Assembly: GCF_902859645.1 (NCBI RefSeq)
Contig: NZ_CADIJR010000026.1
Coordinates: forward strand, 1 to 64,000
Length of the DNA stretch: 64,000 nt
Source of the DNA: Achromobacter insuavis
GTDB lineage: Bacteria; Pseudomonadota; Gammaproteobacteria; Burkholderiales; Burkholderiaceae_B
Direction: 5' to 3'
Shown here: positions 1-8,266 of the stretch, in pieces
Layout: the number at the start of each line of letters is the position of its first letter
Numbering within the stretch: position 1 is the stretch's first letter
Program-made: the position numbers and the translations under genes
Notes under the pieces: generated by a model
Told to the model about the DNA's origin: nothing
The model's input: only the letters and a program-made list of their open reading frames with translations
Databases searched by the model: none

Positions 1-2
1 CC

Positions 3-923
3 GGCAGCGGACGCGCCCAGGCTCGGTGGGCCGGGCTGGCCGGCGGCGCCGCGCCGACCGTGTGCGGCACCGTGCAGCTGGAGCGAGATGCGGGCCGCGC
101 CGCGGCGCTGGAAGAAACATTGTCGGTGCTGGCGTTTCCGCGCGACTGGGTGCGCGCGGTCAGCCGCGACGAGGCCAGCGCGCTGGCCGGATTGCCGCTG
201 GCGCGCGGCGGCATCTTCTTCGGTCGGGGCATGCTGGTGCAGCCCGGCCAATTGATCCCGGCCTTGCTGGCGACGCCCGGCGTGCGCGTGGCGGCGGGGA
301 CGGTGGCGCGGGTGGTGGCCGAGGGCGCGGGCTGGCGCGCGTTCGACGCCGCGGACACGGAGCTGGCGCGGGCCGATGTCGTGATCCTGGCCAACGCCTT
401 CGGCGCGCAGGGCGTGCTGGCGGCCAGCGGCCTGCTGGCGCCGCTGCCGCGGGTGGCGCAGATGCATGCGCTGGCGGGCGAGGTCACGCTGGTGCCGGCG
501 GCGGCGCTGGGCGGCGGTCCGCGCTGCGTGGTGGGCGGCGAAGGCTACCTGCTGCCCGATACCGGCGCCGGTTGCGTGGCGGGCAGCACCTATGTGCACG
601 GCGCCACCGAGGCGCGTATCGGCGCCGAAGGCCAGCGCGTCACGTTGGACAAGGCGGCGGGACTGCTGGGCGGCGGTTTTCCGGCTTTCGACGCCCTGGC
701 GCCGGGCAGCTTGCCGGGCTGGGCGGGATGGCGGGCGGTCTTGCCGGGACGCCTGCCCGCCGTGGGCGAGCTGACCCATGCGCCGGGGCTGTGGCTGGCG
801 GCCGGTTACGCGTCGCGCGGGCTGTCCTGGTCGGCGCTGATGGGGGACCTGATCGCGGCCCGGCTATGCGGCGAGCCGTCACCGCTTGAAACCGATCTGT
901 CCCGGTTGATCGCGCCACGCTGA
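3..923 (+). CDS. mnmC: MnmC C-terminal part (tRNA mnm5s2U biosynthesis), cut by the window edge
   Basis: Partial gene: the reading frame is open from the first bases of the window, so the start lies upstream. The visible ~306 residues match the FAD-dependent oxidoreductase (DAO-like) half of MnmC, which removes the carboxymethyl group from cmnm5(s2)U34 of tRNA before the N-terminal methyltransferase half makes mnm5(s2)U. Seen directly: a substrate/FAD fold with the family-typical C-terminal block [19 protein letters not shown] followed by [11 protein letters not shown], which closely resembles the end of E. coli-type MnmC. The N-terminal methyltransferase domain and the FAD dinucleotide motif are outside the window. 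A solo FAD oxidoreductase is the alternative, but the C-terminal signature favours MnmC. Confidence 0.85.
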   Translation, partial: GSGRAQARWAGLAGGAAPTVCGTVQLERDAGRAAALEETLSVLAFPRDWVRAVSRDEASALAGLPLARGGIFFGRGMLVQPGQLIPALLATPGVRVAAGTVARVVAEGAGWRAFDAADTELARADVVILANAFGAQGVLAASGLLAPLPRVAQMHALAGEVTLVPAAALGGGPRCVVGGEGYLLPDTGAGCVAGSTYVHGATEARIGAEGQRVTLDKAAGLLGGGFPAFDALAPGSLPGWAGWRAVLPGRLPAVGELTHAPGLWLAAGYASRGLSWSALMGDLIAARLCGEPSPLETDLSRLIAPR

Positions 924-1195
924 AAAAAACTTCTGCGGGGCTGCCGGGCGCGGAATGGGGTGGCGTAGAATTGGGGCAAATGCCAGGATTTGGCGCCAAA
1001 TGGGCCCGCGTTGGGCGCAGGTTTGGTGTTCCGGAGGCGCTCTGGCGACGACGCGCGGGAGGCCGGCCGGGGGCTTTGTGACCCCTTTTTTTGGATGATA
1101 TCGCCATCCAAAAGAGGGACCGAGTTTATTTCAAAGCTCAAATCCGTCAAAATAGCGTCTTTTGATGGTTTTTGGCTTAAGCCGGGGGATGCTCT

Positions 1196-3421
1196 GTGCC
1201 GCCCAAGTTCGACTTTGCCCATACTACCCAGCTCGACACCATCGAGCTGCTGACGTCCCGCCCCAGTCGCATCGATTTCGACGCGGGCGATGGGTTGCAC
1301 CTGGTAGTCGAGGCGCATGCGCCTGGTGTGTTTCGCCTGCGCTGCGGCGAGGCGAACCACCTTACCGATGACAAGCCCGGCGCGCGCGCGCGCGCCGTGG
1401 CCGAGATGCTGCTCGCGCGCCAGGAGGCGGTGGGCGAGGCCGCCATCGCCCCGCGCGAAGGCGGGGACGGTTGGCGCATCACCCAGGGCGATGTGGCCCT
1501 GGAGCTCCAATCCAACCCGGTGCGCTTTGCGCTCTATCGCAATGAAGAGCGGGTGTTCGAGTCCGAGGTTTCCGCGCATACGCCCGCATTCGGGCACAAC
1601 GCGCTGGACCAGGCCGACGACGCGGTCTGGACGGCGGGCTTCACCCTGCTGCCGGACGAGCGCGTGTACGGCCTGGGCGAAACCCCGGGCGACCTGAACC
1701 GCCGCGAAGAATCCGTGGTCTCCGACGATCCCGAGCATCGCGCCCTGCCGCTGGCATGGAGCCCGCGCGGCTGGGGTCTGTACGTCAACACCATGCGCCG
1801 CGTCGAGCACGCGGTGGGCACGGCGCCGGCCGATTCGGCCTACGTCGTCAGTGTCGACGACGTGGTGCTGGACGTGTTCCTGTTCGCCGGCGAGCCCGCT
1901 GAAATCCTCAACCAGTACACCGCGTTGACCGGCCGCGCCGGCCAGCCCGTGCTGTGGGCGATGGGCGCGTGGCTGCAGCAGGCCAGCGGCGAAATGCCGA
2001 CGCAGACCGTGGCCCTGCTGGGCCGCATGCGCGAGAACCAGATCCCGGTCGACGCCGTGACGCTGGCGCAGCCGGCGGCGTGGGGCTTCCAGGCCGACAA
2101 GACCGTGTTCGAATGGGATGCCCAGCGCTTCCCCGACGCCAAGCAGATGCTGGCGCTGTTCCACAAGCACAACGTGCACGTGGCCGCGTCCGGTTTTCCC
2201 GGCGTCATCAAGACCAGCCCGTTGTTCGAGGAACTCGAAGACCGCGGCTGGCTGCTCACGCGTGAAGACGGCTCGGCGCAGGTGTTCGACGGCATCGCCG
2301 CCACCTCCGGCCAGCCCTACGGCCTGCTGGACCTGACCTATCGCGACATCTACAACCTGTGGGTCGAGCGCCATCGCCAACTGGTCGAGGACGGCCTGGA
2401 CGCGCCGGCCTGCGACGCCCAGATCGCCATCCCCGACGGTGTCACCGCCCGCAATGGCGAGACCGGCCCGGCGCTGCGCAGCATGTATCCGCTGCTGGTG
2501 CGCCGCGCGCTGTTCGACGCCGTCGCCGGCCTGAAGGTGCCGCCCGAAGGCGTGGTGCCCAGCACCGACCTGTTCCCCGCCGCGCAGCGCCTGCCGTGGC
2601 AGGTGGGGCCGCAGGTCGACAACACCTGGGAAGGCCTGCGCCATACCCTGCGCACCGCGCTGTCGATCGGCGCCTCGGGCCTGCCGGTCCAGGTGCACGG
2701 TATCGGCACCGGGTCGCGCGGCACGGCCGACATGACGCCCGAGCTGTACCTGCGCTGGCTGACCGCCGGCGTGTTCTCGGCGAACTTCTCGTTCCAGGGC
2801 GTGAATGGCCTGCTGCCGTGGGACTTCGGCGACGAGACGCTGGCCCAGGTCAAGACCTGGATGCAGTGGCGCTATCGCCTGGTGCCCTATGTGCTGGGCG
2901 CCATCGAGGATGCCGCGCGCACCGGCCTGCCGGTGCAGCGTTCCATGGCGCTGTCGTTCCCGAACGATCCGCACGCCCACGAATGGGATCTGCAATACCT
3001 GCTGGGCCCGGCCCTGCTGGTGGCGCCGATCACCGCGCCGGGCAAGCAGGTGCGGGTGTATCTGCCCAAGGGCGAAGCCTGGTGGGACCTGAACACCGGC
3101 CATCGCTACGAAGGCGGCACCACCTGGACCATCGATTGCGATCATGGCCAGTTCCCGGTGTTCGGGCGCGAAGGGCACATGCTCTGTCTGGGTCCGGCGG
3201 CGCAGCACACGGGCGAATTCAATTCGGCCCGCATCCTCGACGAAGTCTGGATGTTCGGCATGCCTGTGCACAACCCGGTGGTCATGCGCAACAAGATCCG
3301 CGTCATGCAGATGCAGGGCTCCAGCTACATCAAGGGGCTGGAAGGCCTGCGCATTTCGCCGTCGGAAGGCCTGGAGGTCAAGCGCCGCGGCGCCGAGGTC
3401 CGTATCTCCCGCGCTCGTTGA
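1196..3421 (+). CDS. GH31-like protein (alpha-glucosidase family) with an altered active site
   Basis: A 741-residue protein with the architecture of glycoside hydrolase family 31: N-terminal beta-sandwich (about 1-220, containing VYGLGETPGDLNRR typical of the family), a (beta/alpha)8 barrel (about 240-590) and C-terminal beta domains with LLVAPITAPGKQVRVYLPKGEAWWD. Known GH31 enzymes use an Asp nucleophile and an Asp acid/base. By eye the nucleophile is D407 (in CDAQIAIPDG), but the acid/base position of the usual W-x-G-D block aligns with Q473 (GPQVDNTW; D475 is two residues away), and the substrate-binding Asp of the S-H-D-I-G-G block is G502 (VHGIGTG). It is therefore GH31-like with uncertain catalysis. 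The start is GTG at 1196 after a GGGGG stretch; no in-frame ATG fits. It has no sugar-transport neighbours, which leaves the substrate unknown. A rho-independent terminator follows. Confidence 0.75.
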   Translation: MPPKFDFAHTTQLDTIELLTSRPSRIDFDAGDGLHLVVEAHAPGVFRLRCGEANHLTDDKPGARARAVAEMLLARQEAVGEAAIAPREGGDGWRITQGDVALELQSNPVRFALYRNEERVFESEVSAHTPAFGHNALDQADDAVWTAGFTLLPDERVYGLGETPGDLNRREESVVSDDPEHRALPLAWSPRGWGLYVNTMRRVEHAVGTAPADSAYVVSVDDVVLDVFLFAGEPAEILNQYTALTGRAGQPVLWAMGAWLQQASGEMPTQTVALLGRMRENQIPVDAVTLAQPAAWGFQADKTVFEWDAQRFPDAKQMLALFHKHNVHVAASGFPGVIKTSPLFEELEDRGWLLTREDGSAQVFDGIAATSGQPYGLLDLTYRDIYNLWVERHRQLVEDGLDAPACDAQIAIPDGVTARNGETGPALRSMYPLLVRRALFDAVAGLKVPPEGVVPSTDLFPAAQRLPWQVGPQVDNTWEGLRHTLRTALSIGASGLPVQVHGIGTGSRGTADMTPELYLRWLTAGVFSANFSFQGVNGLLPWDFGDETLAQVKTWMQWRYRLVPYVLGAIEDAARTGLPVQRSMALSFPNDPHAHEWDLQYLLGPALLVAPITAPGKQVRVYLPKGEAWWDLNTGHRYEGGTTWTIDCDHGQFPVFGREGHMLCLGPAAQHTGEFNSARILDEVWMFGMPVHNPVVMRNKIRVMQMQGSSYIKGLEGLRISPSEGLEVKRRGAEVRISRAR

Positions 3422-3455
3422 GCCAGGCGGGGCTGGTCCGCCGGCCTCCGATGCA

Positions 3456-3496
3456 AAAAGGGCAGTCAGGAAGGCTTTCCTTCCCGACTGCCCTTT
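3456..3496 (+). terminator. Rho-independent terminator after the GH31-like gene
   Basis: GGGCAGTC (3460-3467) pairs with GACTGCCC (3486-3493) with inner pairing AGGAAG/CTTCC, followed by TTT and a T-rich tract. The hairpin lies 39 bases after the stop codon at 3421 and separates this gene from metNIQ. Confidence 0.85.
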
Positions 3497-3594
3497 ACGT
3501 CTTTTTGTGGACGTATTCTATATTACTGTCAGTTATTAAAAATGGAAAAAACGGTCGTTCTCTTTAGAAGAGAAAAGATACAAAATCGCTTGCC

Positions 3595-4683
3595 ATGATT
3601 CAGATCGAGAACCTATCCAAGACCTACGCCACGCCGCACGGCCAGTTCCAGGCGCTGCGTGGCATCAACCTGCACATCCAGCAGGGCGAGGTCTTCGGCA
3701 TCATCGGCCCCAGCGGGGCCGGTAAAAGCACGCTGGTCCAGTGCATCAATTTGCTGGAGCGTCCCAACGAGGGCTCCATCGCCATTGGCGGCCAGGCGCT
3801 GACCGGCTTGAGCGAGGCGCAACTGCGCGCCCAGCGCCGCCGCATCGGCATGGTGTTCCAGGGCTTCAACCTGCTGTCGCGCCGCACGGTGTACGGCAAC
3901 GTGGCGCTGCCACTGGAAATCGCCGGCGTCGCCAAGAGCGAGATCCCGGCCCGCGTCGAGCGCCTGCTGGCGCTGGTGGGCCTTGAGCACCTGCGCGACC
4001 GATATCCCAGCCAGATCAGCGGCGGCCAGAAGCAGCGCGTCGGCATCGCGCGCGCCCTGGCCAACAATCCGGACGTGCTGCTCAGCGACGAAGCCACGTC
4101 CGCGCTCGATCCCGAGACCACCCACAACATCCTGGCGCTGTTGCGCGACATCAATCGCAAGACTGGCGTCACCGTGGTCATGATCACGCACCAGATGGAA
4201 GTGGTGCGCGAAGTCTGCGACCGCGTGGCCGTGCTGTCGCAGGGCGAAGTGGTCGAGATGGGCAGCACCCGCGAAGTGTTCGCGCAGCCGCGCCACGAAG
4301 TGACCCGCGCCATGGTGTCGGCCGCGACCGCCTCGGACCTGACCGACGCCACGCTGGCCGCCGTCAAGCAGCGCATCGAGACGCTGGCCGCCGCCAAGCC
4401 GGGCCAGGCCGTGCGCCTGCTGCGCCTGTCGCTGACCGGCACCGACGCGTCGGGCTCGTTCCTGTCCGACCTGTCGACGCAGTATTCGCTGGACGTGGGC
4501 CTGGTGCAGGCGCGCGTCGAAGACATCCAGGGCGTGGCCGTCGGCACGATGTTCGTGCTGGCCCAAGGCGCGCCCGCCGCGGTCAAGGACGCCATCGCCG
4601 CGTTGACCGCCCGTGACATCACCGTTGAAGAAATTGCTCATGAGTCCGCAACTGATCGACCTGCTTATTACGTCGCTGCTTGA
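3595..4683 (+). CDS. metN: Methionine ABC importer, ATP-binding subunit MetN
   Basis: The 362-residue ATPase drives import of D/L-methionine by the MetNIQ system. Visible: Walker A GPSGAGKST (38-46), signature ISGGQKQRVGIARAL (about 138-152), Walker B LLSDEATSALD, and the switch His in VMITHQMEVV. The C-terminal ~100 residues form the NIL domain, the regulatory methionine-binding domain of MetN responsible for transinhibition in E. coli. Start ATG at 3595. The upstream ~95 bases are strikingly A+T-rich compared with the surroundings and should hold the promoter. It is the first gene of metN-metI-metQ: metI starts inside its 3' end. The family, order and domain content make the assignment secure. 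Confidence 0.97.
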   Translation: MIQIENLSKTYATPHGQFQALRGINLHIQQGEVFGIIGPSGAGKSTLVQCINLLERPNEGSIAIGGQALTGLSEAQLRAQRRRIGMVFQGFNLLSRRTVYGNVALPLEIAGVAKSEIPARVERLLALVGLEHLRDRYPSQISGGQKQRVGIARALANNPDVLLSDEATSALDPETTHNILALLRDINRKTGVTVVMITHQMEVVREVCDRVAVLSQGEVVEMGSTREVFAQPRHEVTRAMVSAATASDLTDATLAAVKQRIETLAAAKPGQAVRLLRLSLTGTDASGSFLSDLSTQYSLDVGLVQARVEDIQGVAVGTMFVLAQGAPAAVKDAIAALTARDITVEEIAHESATDRPAYYVAA

Positions 4684-5293
4684 CACCCTGCTGATGGTGG
4701 GCGTGGCCAGCGCCATCGCGGTGCTGGTCGGCATTCCGCTGGGCGTGATCCTGACCGTCACCGCGCGCGGCAACATGCTCGAGAACCAGGCCGTCAACCA
4801 CGCGCTGGGCGCGGTCATCAACGCCACCCGCTCGGTGCCGTTCGTGATCCTGATGGTCGCCATCATTCCGTTCACGCGCCTGGTGGCGCAGACCTCGATC
4901 GGCACCACGGCCGCCATCGTGCCGCTGTCGGTGGCCGCGATTCCGTTCATGGCGCGCATCGCCGAGAACGCCATGCGCGAAGTCGATCCGGGCCTGATCA
5001 CCGCCGCGCGCGCCATGGGCGCGTCGCCGATGCAGATCATCATGAAGGTGCTGCTGCCCGAGGCGCTGCCCGGCCTGATCGCCGCCACCATCGTCACCGT
5101 GGTCAGCCTGATCGGTTATTCGGCCATGGCCGGTGCCATCGGCGGCGGCGGCCTGGGCGACCTGGCGATCCGCTATGGCTACCAACGCTTCCAGTCCGAC
5201 GTGATGGCCGCCGTGGTCATCGTGCTGATCGTGCTGGTGCAGCTGATCCAGAGCCTGGGCGACCGCTACGTGCGCCGCATCTCGCACCGTTGA
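4640..5293 (+). CDS. metI: Methionine ABC importer, permease subunit MetI
   Basis: Inner-membrane permease of the methionine importer, with five predicted hydrophobic segments and the BPD_transp_1 EAA loop (AARAMGASPMQIIMKVLLPEALPG, split here as AARAMGASPMQII plus KVLLPEALPG). I choose ATG 4640 (MSPQLIDLLITSL) over a GTG at 4613: it gives 217 residues, the same length as E. coli MetI, and has GAAG upstream. With this start the gene overlaps the end of metN by 44 bases, consistent with translational coupling. It ends 53 bases before metQ. Confidence 0.96.
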   Translation: MSPQLIDLLITSLLDTLLMVGVASAIAVLVGIPLGVILTVTARGNMLENQAVNHALGAVINATRSVPFVILMVAIIPFTRLVAQTSIGTTAAIVPLSVAAIPFMARIAENAMREVDPGLITAARAMGASPMQIIMKVLLPEALPGLIAATIVTVVSLIGYSAMAGAIGGGGLGDLAIRYGYQRFQSDVMAAVVIVLIVLVQLIQSLGDRYVRRISHR

Positions 5294-5346
5294 ACGCAGG
5301 CTTTCCTCATCCTTTTCCTCCTTCCGACATTCGGGAAATTCGCAAC

Positions 5347-6144
5347 ATGAGCATCAAGGTTTTGAAGTCGCTGGCCGCGTTCGCCCTCGGCGCCGCCGTA
5401 TTCGCCCAGCCCGCGCTGGCCCAGGACAAGCCGCTGAAGGTCGGCGTCACGGCCGGCCCGCACGCCCAGATCTTCGACGTGGTCAAGCAAGAAGCCGCCA
5501 AGCAGGGCCTGAACATCCAGGTGATCGAGTTCACCGACTACGTGCAGCCCAACGTCGCGCTGGCCTCGGGCGACCTGGACGTCAACAGCTATCAGCACCA
5601 GCCCTACCTGGACAACGCCAACGCCGACCGCGGCTACAAGCTGGTCAGCATCGCCAAGACCGTGATCTTCCCGATCGGCATCTACAGCAAGAAGATCAAG
5701 TCGCTGGCCGAGCTGAAGGAAGGCGCCCGCATCGCGCTGCCGAACGATCCCACCAACGGCGGCCGCGCCCTGTTGCTGCTGCAGGCCAACGGCCTGATCA
5801 AGCTGCGTCCGGAAGCCGGCCTGAAGGCCACCCCGATCGACGTCATCGAGAACCCGAAGAAGCTGCGCTTCATCGAACTGGACGCCGCCCAGCTGCCGCG
5901 TTCGCTGGACGACACCGACGCCTCGGCCGTGAACACCAACTTCGCGCTGGAAGCGGGCCTGAACCCGGCCACCGACGCCATCGCCCAGGAATCGCCCAAC
6001 TCGCCGTACGCCAACGTGCTGGTGGTGCGTGAAAAGGACAAGGACCGTCCCGAGTTCGCCAAGCTGGTCAGCATCTATCACAGCCCGGCCGTGAAGCAGT
6101 TCATCGAGACCAAGTTCAAGGGCGCGGTGGTGGCTGCCTGGTAA
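5347..6144 (+). CDS. metQ: Methionine-binding protein MetQ (periplasmic)
   Basis: Substrate-binding protein of the NlpA/MetQ family, 265 residues from ATG 5347. It has a clear Sec signal ending in AQPALA|QDK; there is no lipobox Cys, so this member should be a soluble periplasmic protein rather than a lipoprotein as in E. coli. Family marks include VGVTAGPHAQIFDVVK, the substrate-site stretch EFTDYVQPNVAL, and DVNSYQHQPYLD. It delivers methionine to MetI/MetN and is the last gene of the operon, followed by a strong terminator. A longer frame exists upstream but would place 19 extra residues before the signal peptide. Confidence 0.96.
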   Translation: MSIKVLKSLAAFALGAAVFAQPALAQDKPLKVGVTAGPHAQIFDVVKQEAAKQGLNIQVIEFTDYVQPNVALASGDLDVNSYQHQPYLDNANADRGYKLVSIAKTVIFPIGIYSKKIKSLAELKEGARIALPNDPTNGGRALLLLQANGLIKLRPEAGLKATPIDVIENPKKLRFIELDAAQLPRSLDDTDASAVNTNFALEAGLNPATDAIAQESPNSPYANVLVVREKDKDRPEFAKLVSIYHSPAVKQFIETKFKGAVVAAW

Positions 6145-6167
6145 GCCAGGATCGCCTCTCCGATGCA

Positions 6168-6195
6168 GAACGGCCGCGCAAGCGGCCGTTTTTCG
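6168..6195 (+). terminator. Terminator of metNIQ
   Basis: AACGGCCGC (from 6169), loop GCAA-type, GCGGCCGTT, then TTTT: a strong GC hairpin with U-tract starting 25 bases after the metQ stop codon. Confidence 0.88.
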
Positions 6196-6318
6196 TTGAC
6201 GCGCGCGGGGCGGCCATTTTCCATTGTCCCGCCGGGCCGACCGGAGGGGCGTGTGCACTGGCGCGTCGGGCGGGTCGCGAACGGATGTTGCGTCGTTGAG
6301 GCGCCTCGTCTCTATTTT

Positions 6319-6347
6319 TTGACAAGGTCTGCGAAATCAGCCATAAT
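6319..6347 (+). promoter_or_regulatory. Sigma-70 promoter of tRNA-Lys(UUU)
   Basis: TTGACA (6319-6324), a 17-base spacer, and CATAAT (6342-6347), 14 bases before the first tRNA base. This is close to the sigma-70 consensus and well placed for a stable-RNA gene. Confidence 0.85.
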
Positions 6348-6361
6348 TTCTGGCTTCGGTC

Positions 6362-6437
6362 GGGCTGATAGCTCAGTCGGTAGAGCAGCGGACTTTTAAT
6401 CCGTTGGTCGCGAGTTCGAGTCTCGCTCAGCCCACCA
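6362..6437 (+). tRNA. tRNA-Lys, anticodon UUU
   Basis: A 76-base cloverleaf including encoded CCA: acceptor GGGCTGA/TCAGCCC, D arm GCTC/GAGC, anticodon stem GCGGA/TCCGT with loop CTTTTAA (anticodon TTT at positions 34-36), T arm GCGAG-TTCGAGT-CTCGC. It decodes AAA/AAG. The sequence immediately after is a short gap with a terminator and then an ECF sigma factor gene. Confidence 0.97.
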
Positions 6438-6524
6438 CCCCAATTTGCCGGAGCAAATGCCCGCGAGGTTGTTCAGGTCTTTGTTCCAGGCGGCCAGATT
6501 GCCTCTTGCGCCGCCGCATCGAAA

Positions 6525-6556
6525 AGACGCCGCTTTCAAAGCGGCGTTTTTTTTTG
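6525..6556 (+). terminator. Terminator downstream of tRNA-Lys(UUU)
   Basis: ACGCCGCTTT / AAAGCGGCGT hairpin followed by nine T residues, about 90 bases after the tRNA. It isolates the tRNA transcript from the sigma-factor cassette that follows. Confidence 0.85.
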
Positions 6557-6619
6557 CGACGCAGGTCTTGCCGCGGTTTTCTTCTGGCAGGGGGCAGGGC
6601 CAGCATCGCATCCCGGCGG

Positions 6620-6650
6620 GGGAATCGTGTCATAATCAATAACGATTCCC
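6620..6650. promoter_or_regulatory. Candidate Fur/iron operator: perfect 9-bp inverted repeat before the sigma gene
   Basis: GGGAATCGT (6620-6628) and ACGATTCCC (6642-6650) are perfect inverted arms around an A+T-rich centre CATAATCAATA. The right half read on the minus strand, AATCGTTATTGATTATGA, resembles the Fur consensus (GATAATGATAATCATTATC). It lies 20 bases before the GTG start of the sigma gene, where Fur boxes are usual for FecI-type genes. Direct observation: the palindrome. Inference: Fur binding. Confidence 0.55.
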
Positions 6651-6670
6651 ATTTCCCTATTTTGTGCGCC

Positions 6671-7177
6671 GTGGACTCCCATCTGGCCAGAAACGCCCGC
6701 TTCGCCAGCATCTACAAAGACGATCATCCGTGGCTCGAGCGGCGCTTGCGCGATGGCCTGCGCAATCGGGAAGATGCGCAGGACGTCGCCAGCGAGACCT
6801 TCACGCAACTGCTGCAGGCGCCGGCGCTGCATCAGTTGCTCGAGCCGCGCGCGATGCTGGTCACGATCGCGCGACGCATCACCTGGCGGCTCTGGCGCAG
6901 GCGTGAACTGGAGCGGGCCTGGCTCGACATGCTGCGCATCCAGCCCGAACTGGTGGAACCTTCGGCGGAGAGCCGCTACCAGACCTTGCAGGCATTGCAG
7001 GCCCTGGACGCCGTCCTCGATGGCTTGTCCTCCAAGGCCCGCATGGCGTTTCTCTACAGCCAGCTCGACGGCATGACGCATGTCGATATCGCCGGCCGCC
7101 TCGATGTGTCTCCCACGATGGTGCGCAAGTACATCGCCCAGGCCTTGCAGCGCTGCTGCGCAGCGTTCGACGCATGA
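6671..7177 (+). CDS. ECF sigma factor, FecI type (iron starvation), cassette 1
   Basis: A 168-residue extracytoplasmic-function sigma factor. Sigma region 2 is visible as YKDDHPWLERRLRDG...NREDAQDVASETFTQLL (about 15-55) with the REDAQD core, and region 4 as a C-terminal helix-turn-helix (LDGMTHVDIAGRLDVSPTMVRKYI, in two parts LDGMTHVDIAGRL and DVSPTMVRKYI). FecI-type factors direct RNA polymerase to the promoter of a cognate outer-membrane receptor. I set the start at GTG 6671, which gives the usual ~168-residue length; the frame extends farther upstream through the tRNA/terminator region, which is implausible. The stop overlaps the start of the FecR-type gene by four bases. Regulation by Fur is suggested by the palindrome just upstream. 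Confidence 0.9.
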   Translation: MDSHLARNARFASIYKDDHPWLERRLRDGLRNREDAQDVASETFTQLLQAPALHQLLEPRAMLVTIARRITWRLWRRRELERAWLDMLRIQPELVEPSAESRYQTLQALQALDAVLDGLSSKARMAFLYSQLDGMTHVDIAGRLDVSPTMVRKYIAQALQRCCAAFDA

Positions 7178-8163
7178 GCGCCACGCCCGCCACCGAGGCG
7201 CGCGAGGCCGCCATTGCCTGGCGGCTCTGTCTGTCGGGGGGCGCGGCCACCGAAGCCGACCAGCGCGCATTCGAGGCCTGGTTGGCCGCCAGTCCGTCGC
7301 ATCAGGCGGCCTGGCACCACCTGGAGGCCGCGCTCGGCAGCGCGCTGCACGCCATCGATCCCCGTCTGTTGAGCGCTTCCGGCGCGTTGCGGCGCTCCCT
7401 GCTGCGGCCGCAGGAGGCCCAGCGGCGTCGATTGAACAAGCTGCTCCTGACCGCCGGCGGGCTGTTCGGCGGCGCCGTCTGCCTGGACCGGTTCCTGCCG
7501 CTGACCCACGTGGCGGCGGACTATCTGACCGGCACCGGACAGCGCCGCACCGTGGCCTTGCCCGATGGCGCCATCATGGAACTGGACGCGCGCACCGCGG
7601 CCAGCATCGATTTTTCGGGCGGGCGGCGGCGGGTGCGACTGGAAGCGGGCGCCATTGTCGTGAGGCTGGCCGACGGCGCCGACGCGGTTGGCGCAGCGTC
7701 ACCGTTGCGCATCCAGACCGCGCAAGGCGCGGTGCTGCCGCGCAGCGGCAGCGTCCTGGTGCGATGCGCCGAGAATCGCAGCCAGTGCGTGGCGCTGACC
7801 GGACAGGCCGGGATCGTCACCGTGGGCGGCCAGCAGCGCTTGCTGGCCGAGGGGGAGGGCGCGTGGTTCGACGCGCACAGGATCGACCCGGTCCAGGCGG
7901 CGCAGACCCATGCGGCCGCCTGGCAGGAAGGGCGGATCGAGGTCCACGACGAACCGCTGCAACGGGTGATCGACGCGCTGGCGCGCTATCGCCCCGGCTG
8001 GATCCGGGTGTCTGCCGCCGCCAGCCGCCTGCGGGTATCCGGCCTGTTCCCGCTGGACGACACCGAGCGCGCCCTCGAAGCCCTGCGCCACACGCAGCCG
8101 ATCACCCTGCGCCGCTTCGGCGCCTGGCTGGTGATGATCGACGTCGCGACGCGGCAGGCCTGA
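7174..8163 (+). CDS. FecR-type sigma regulator, cassette 1
   Basis: A 329-residue FecR family protein: N-terminal cytoplasmic FecR_N-like segment with the conserved AFEAWLAASPSHQAAWHHLE block (residues about 28-47), a hydrophobic membrane segment near residue 95 (LLLTAGGLFGGAVCL), and a periplasmic FecR domain (TGTGQRRTVALPDGAIMELD) ending in a secretin/TonB short N-terminus-like piece (YRPGWIRVS...RVSGLFPLDDTERALEAL). By family knowledge it senses the occupied receptor via its STN domain and controls the sigma factor. It overlaps the sigma gene by four bases (ATGA), and the receptor gene starts 103 bases later. Confidence 0.92.
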   Translation: MSATPATEAREAAIAWRLCLSGGAATEADQRAFEAWLAASPSHQAAWHHLEAALGSALHAIDPRLLSASGALRRSLLRPQEAQRRRLNKLLLTAGGLFGGAVCLDRFLPLTHVAADYLTGTGQRRTVALPDGAIMELDARTAASIDFSGGRRRVRLEAGAIVVRLADGADAVGAASPLRIQTAQGAVLPRSGSVLVRCAENRSQCVALTGQAGIVTVGGQQRLLAEGEGAWFDAHRIDPVQAAQTHAAAWQEGRIEVHDEPLQRVIDALARYRPGWIRVSAAASRLRVSGLFPLDDTERALEALRHTQPITLRRFGAWLVMIDVATRQA

Positions 8164-8266
8164 GGCGCGCTTGCCGCGCCACGGAAAATTTTCCGCACTG
8201 GGTGTTTTTTTGGCGACGCCATTGCACATACATGGAACGCGTCTTCACGCAATCACGGAGTGTTCC

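Noticed and set aside
3497-3594. SAM riboswitch upstream of metN
   Set aside because: No kink-turn, pseudoknot or conserved core recognised; only A+T enrichment is seen.
6404-6670. Upstream extension of the first sigma factor through the tRNA-terminator region
   Set aside because: It would code across a tRNA end and terminator hairpin; the family length fits GTG 6671.
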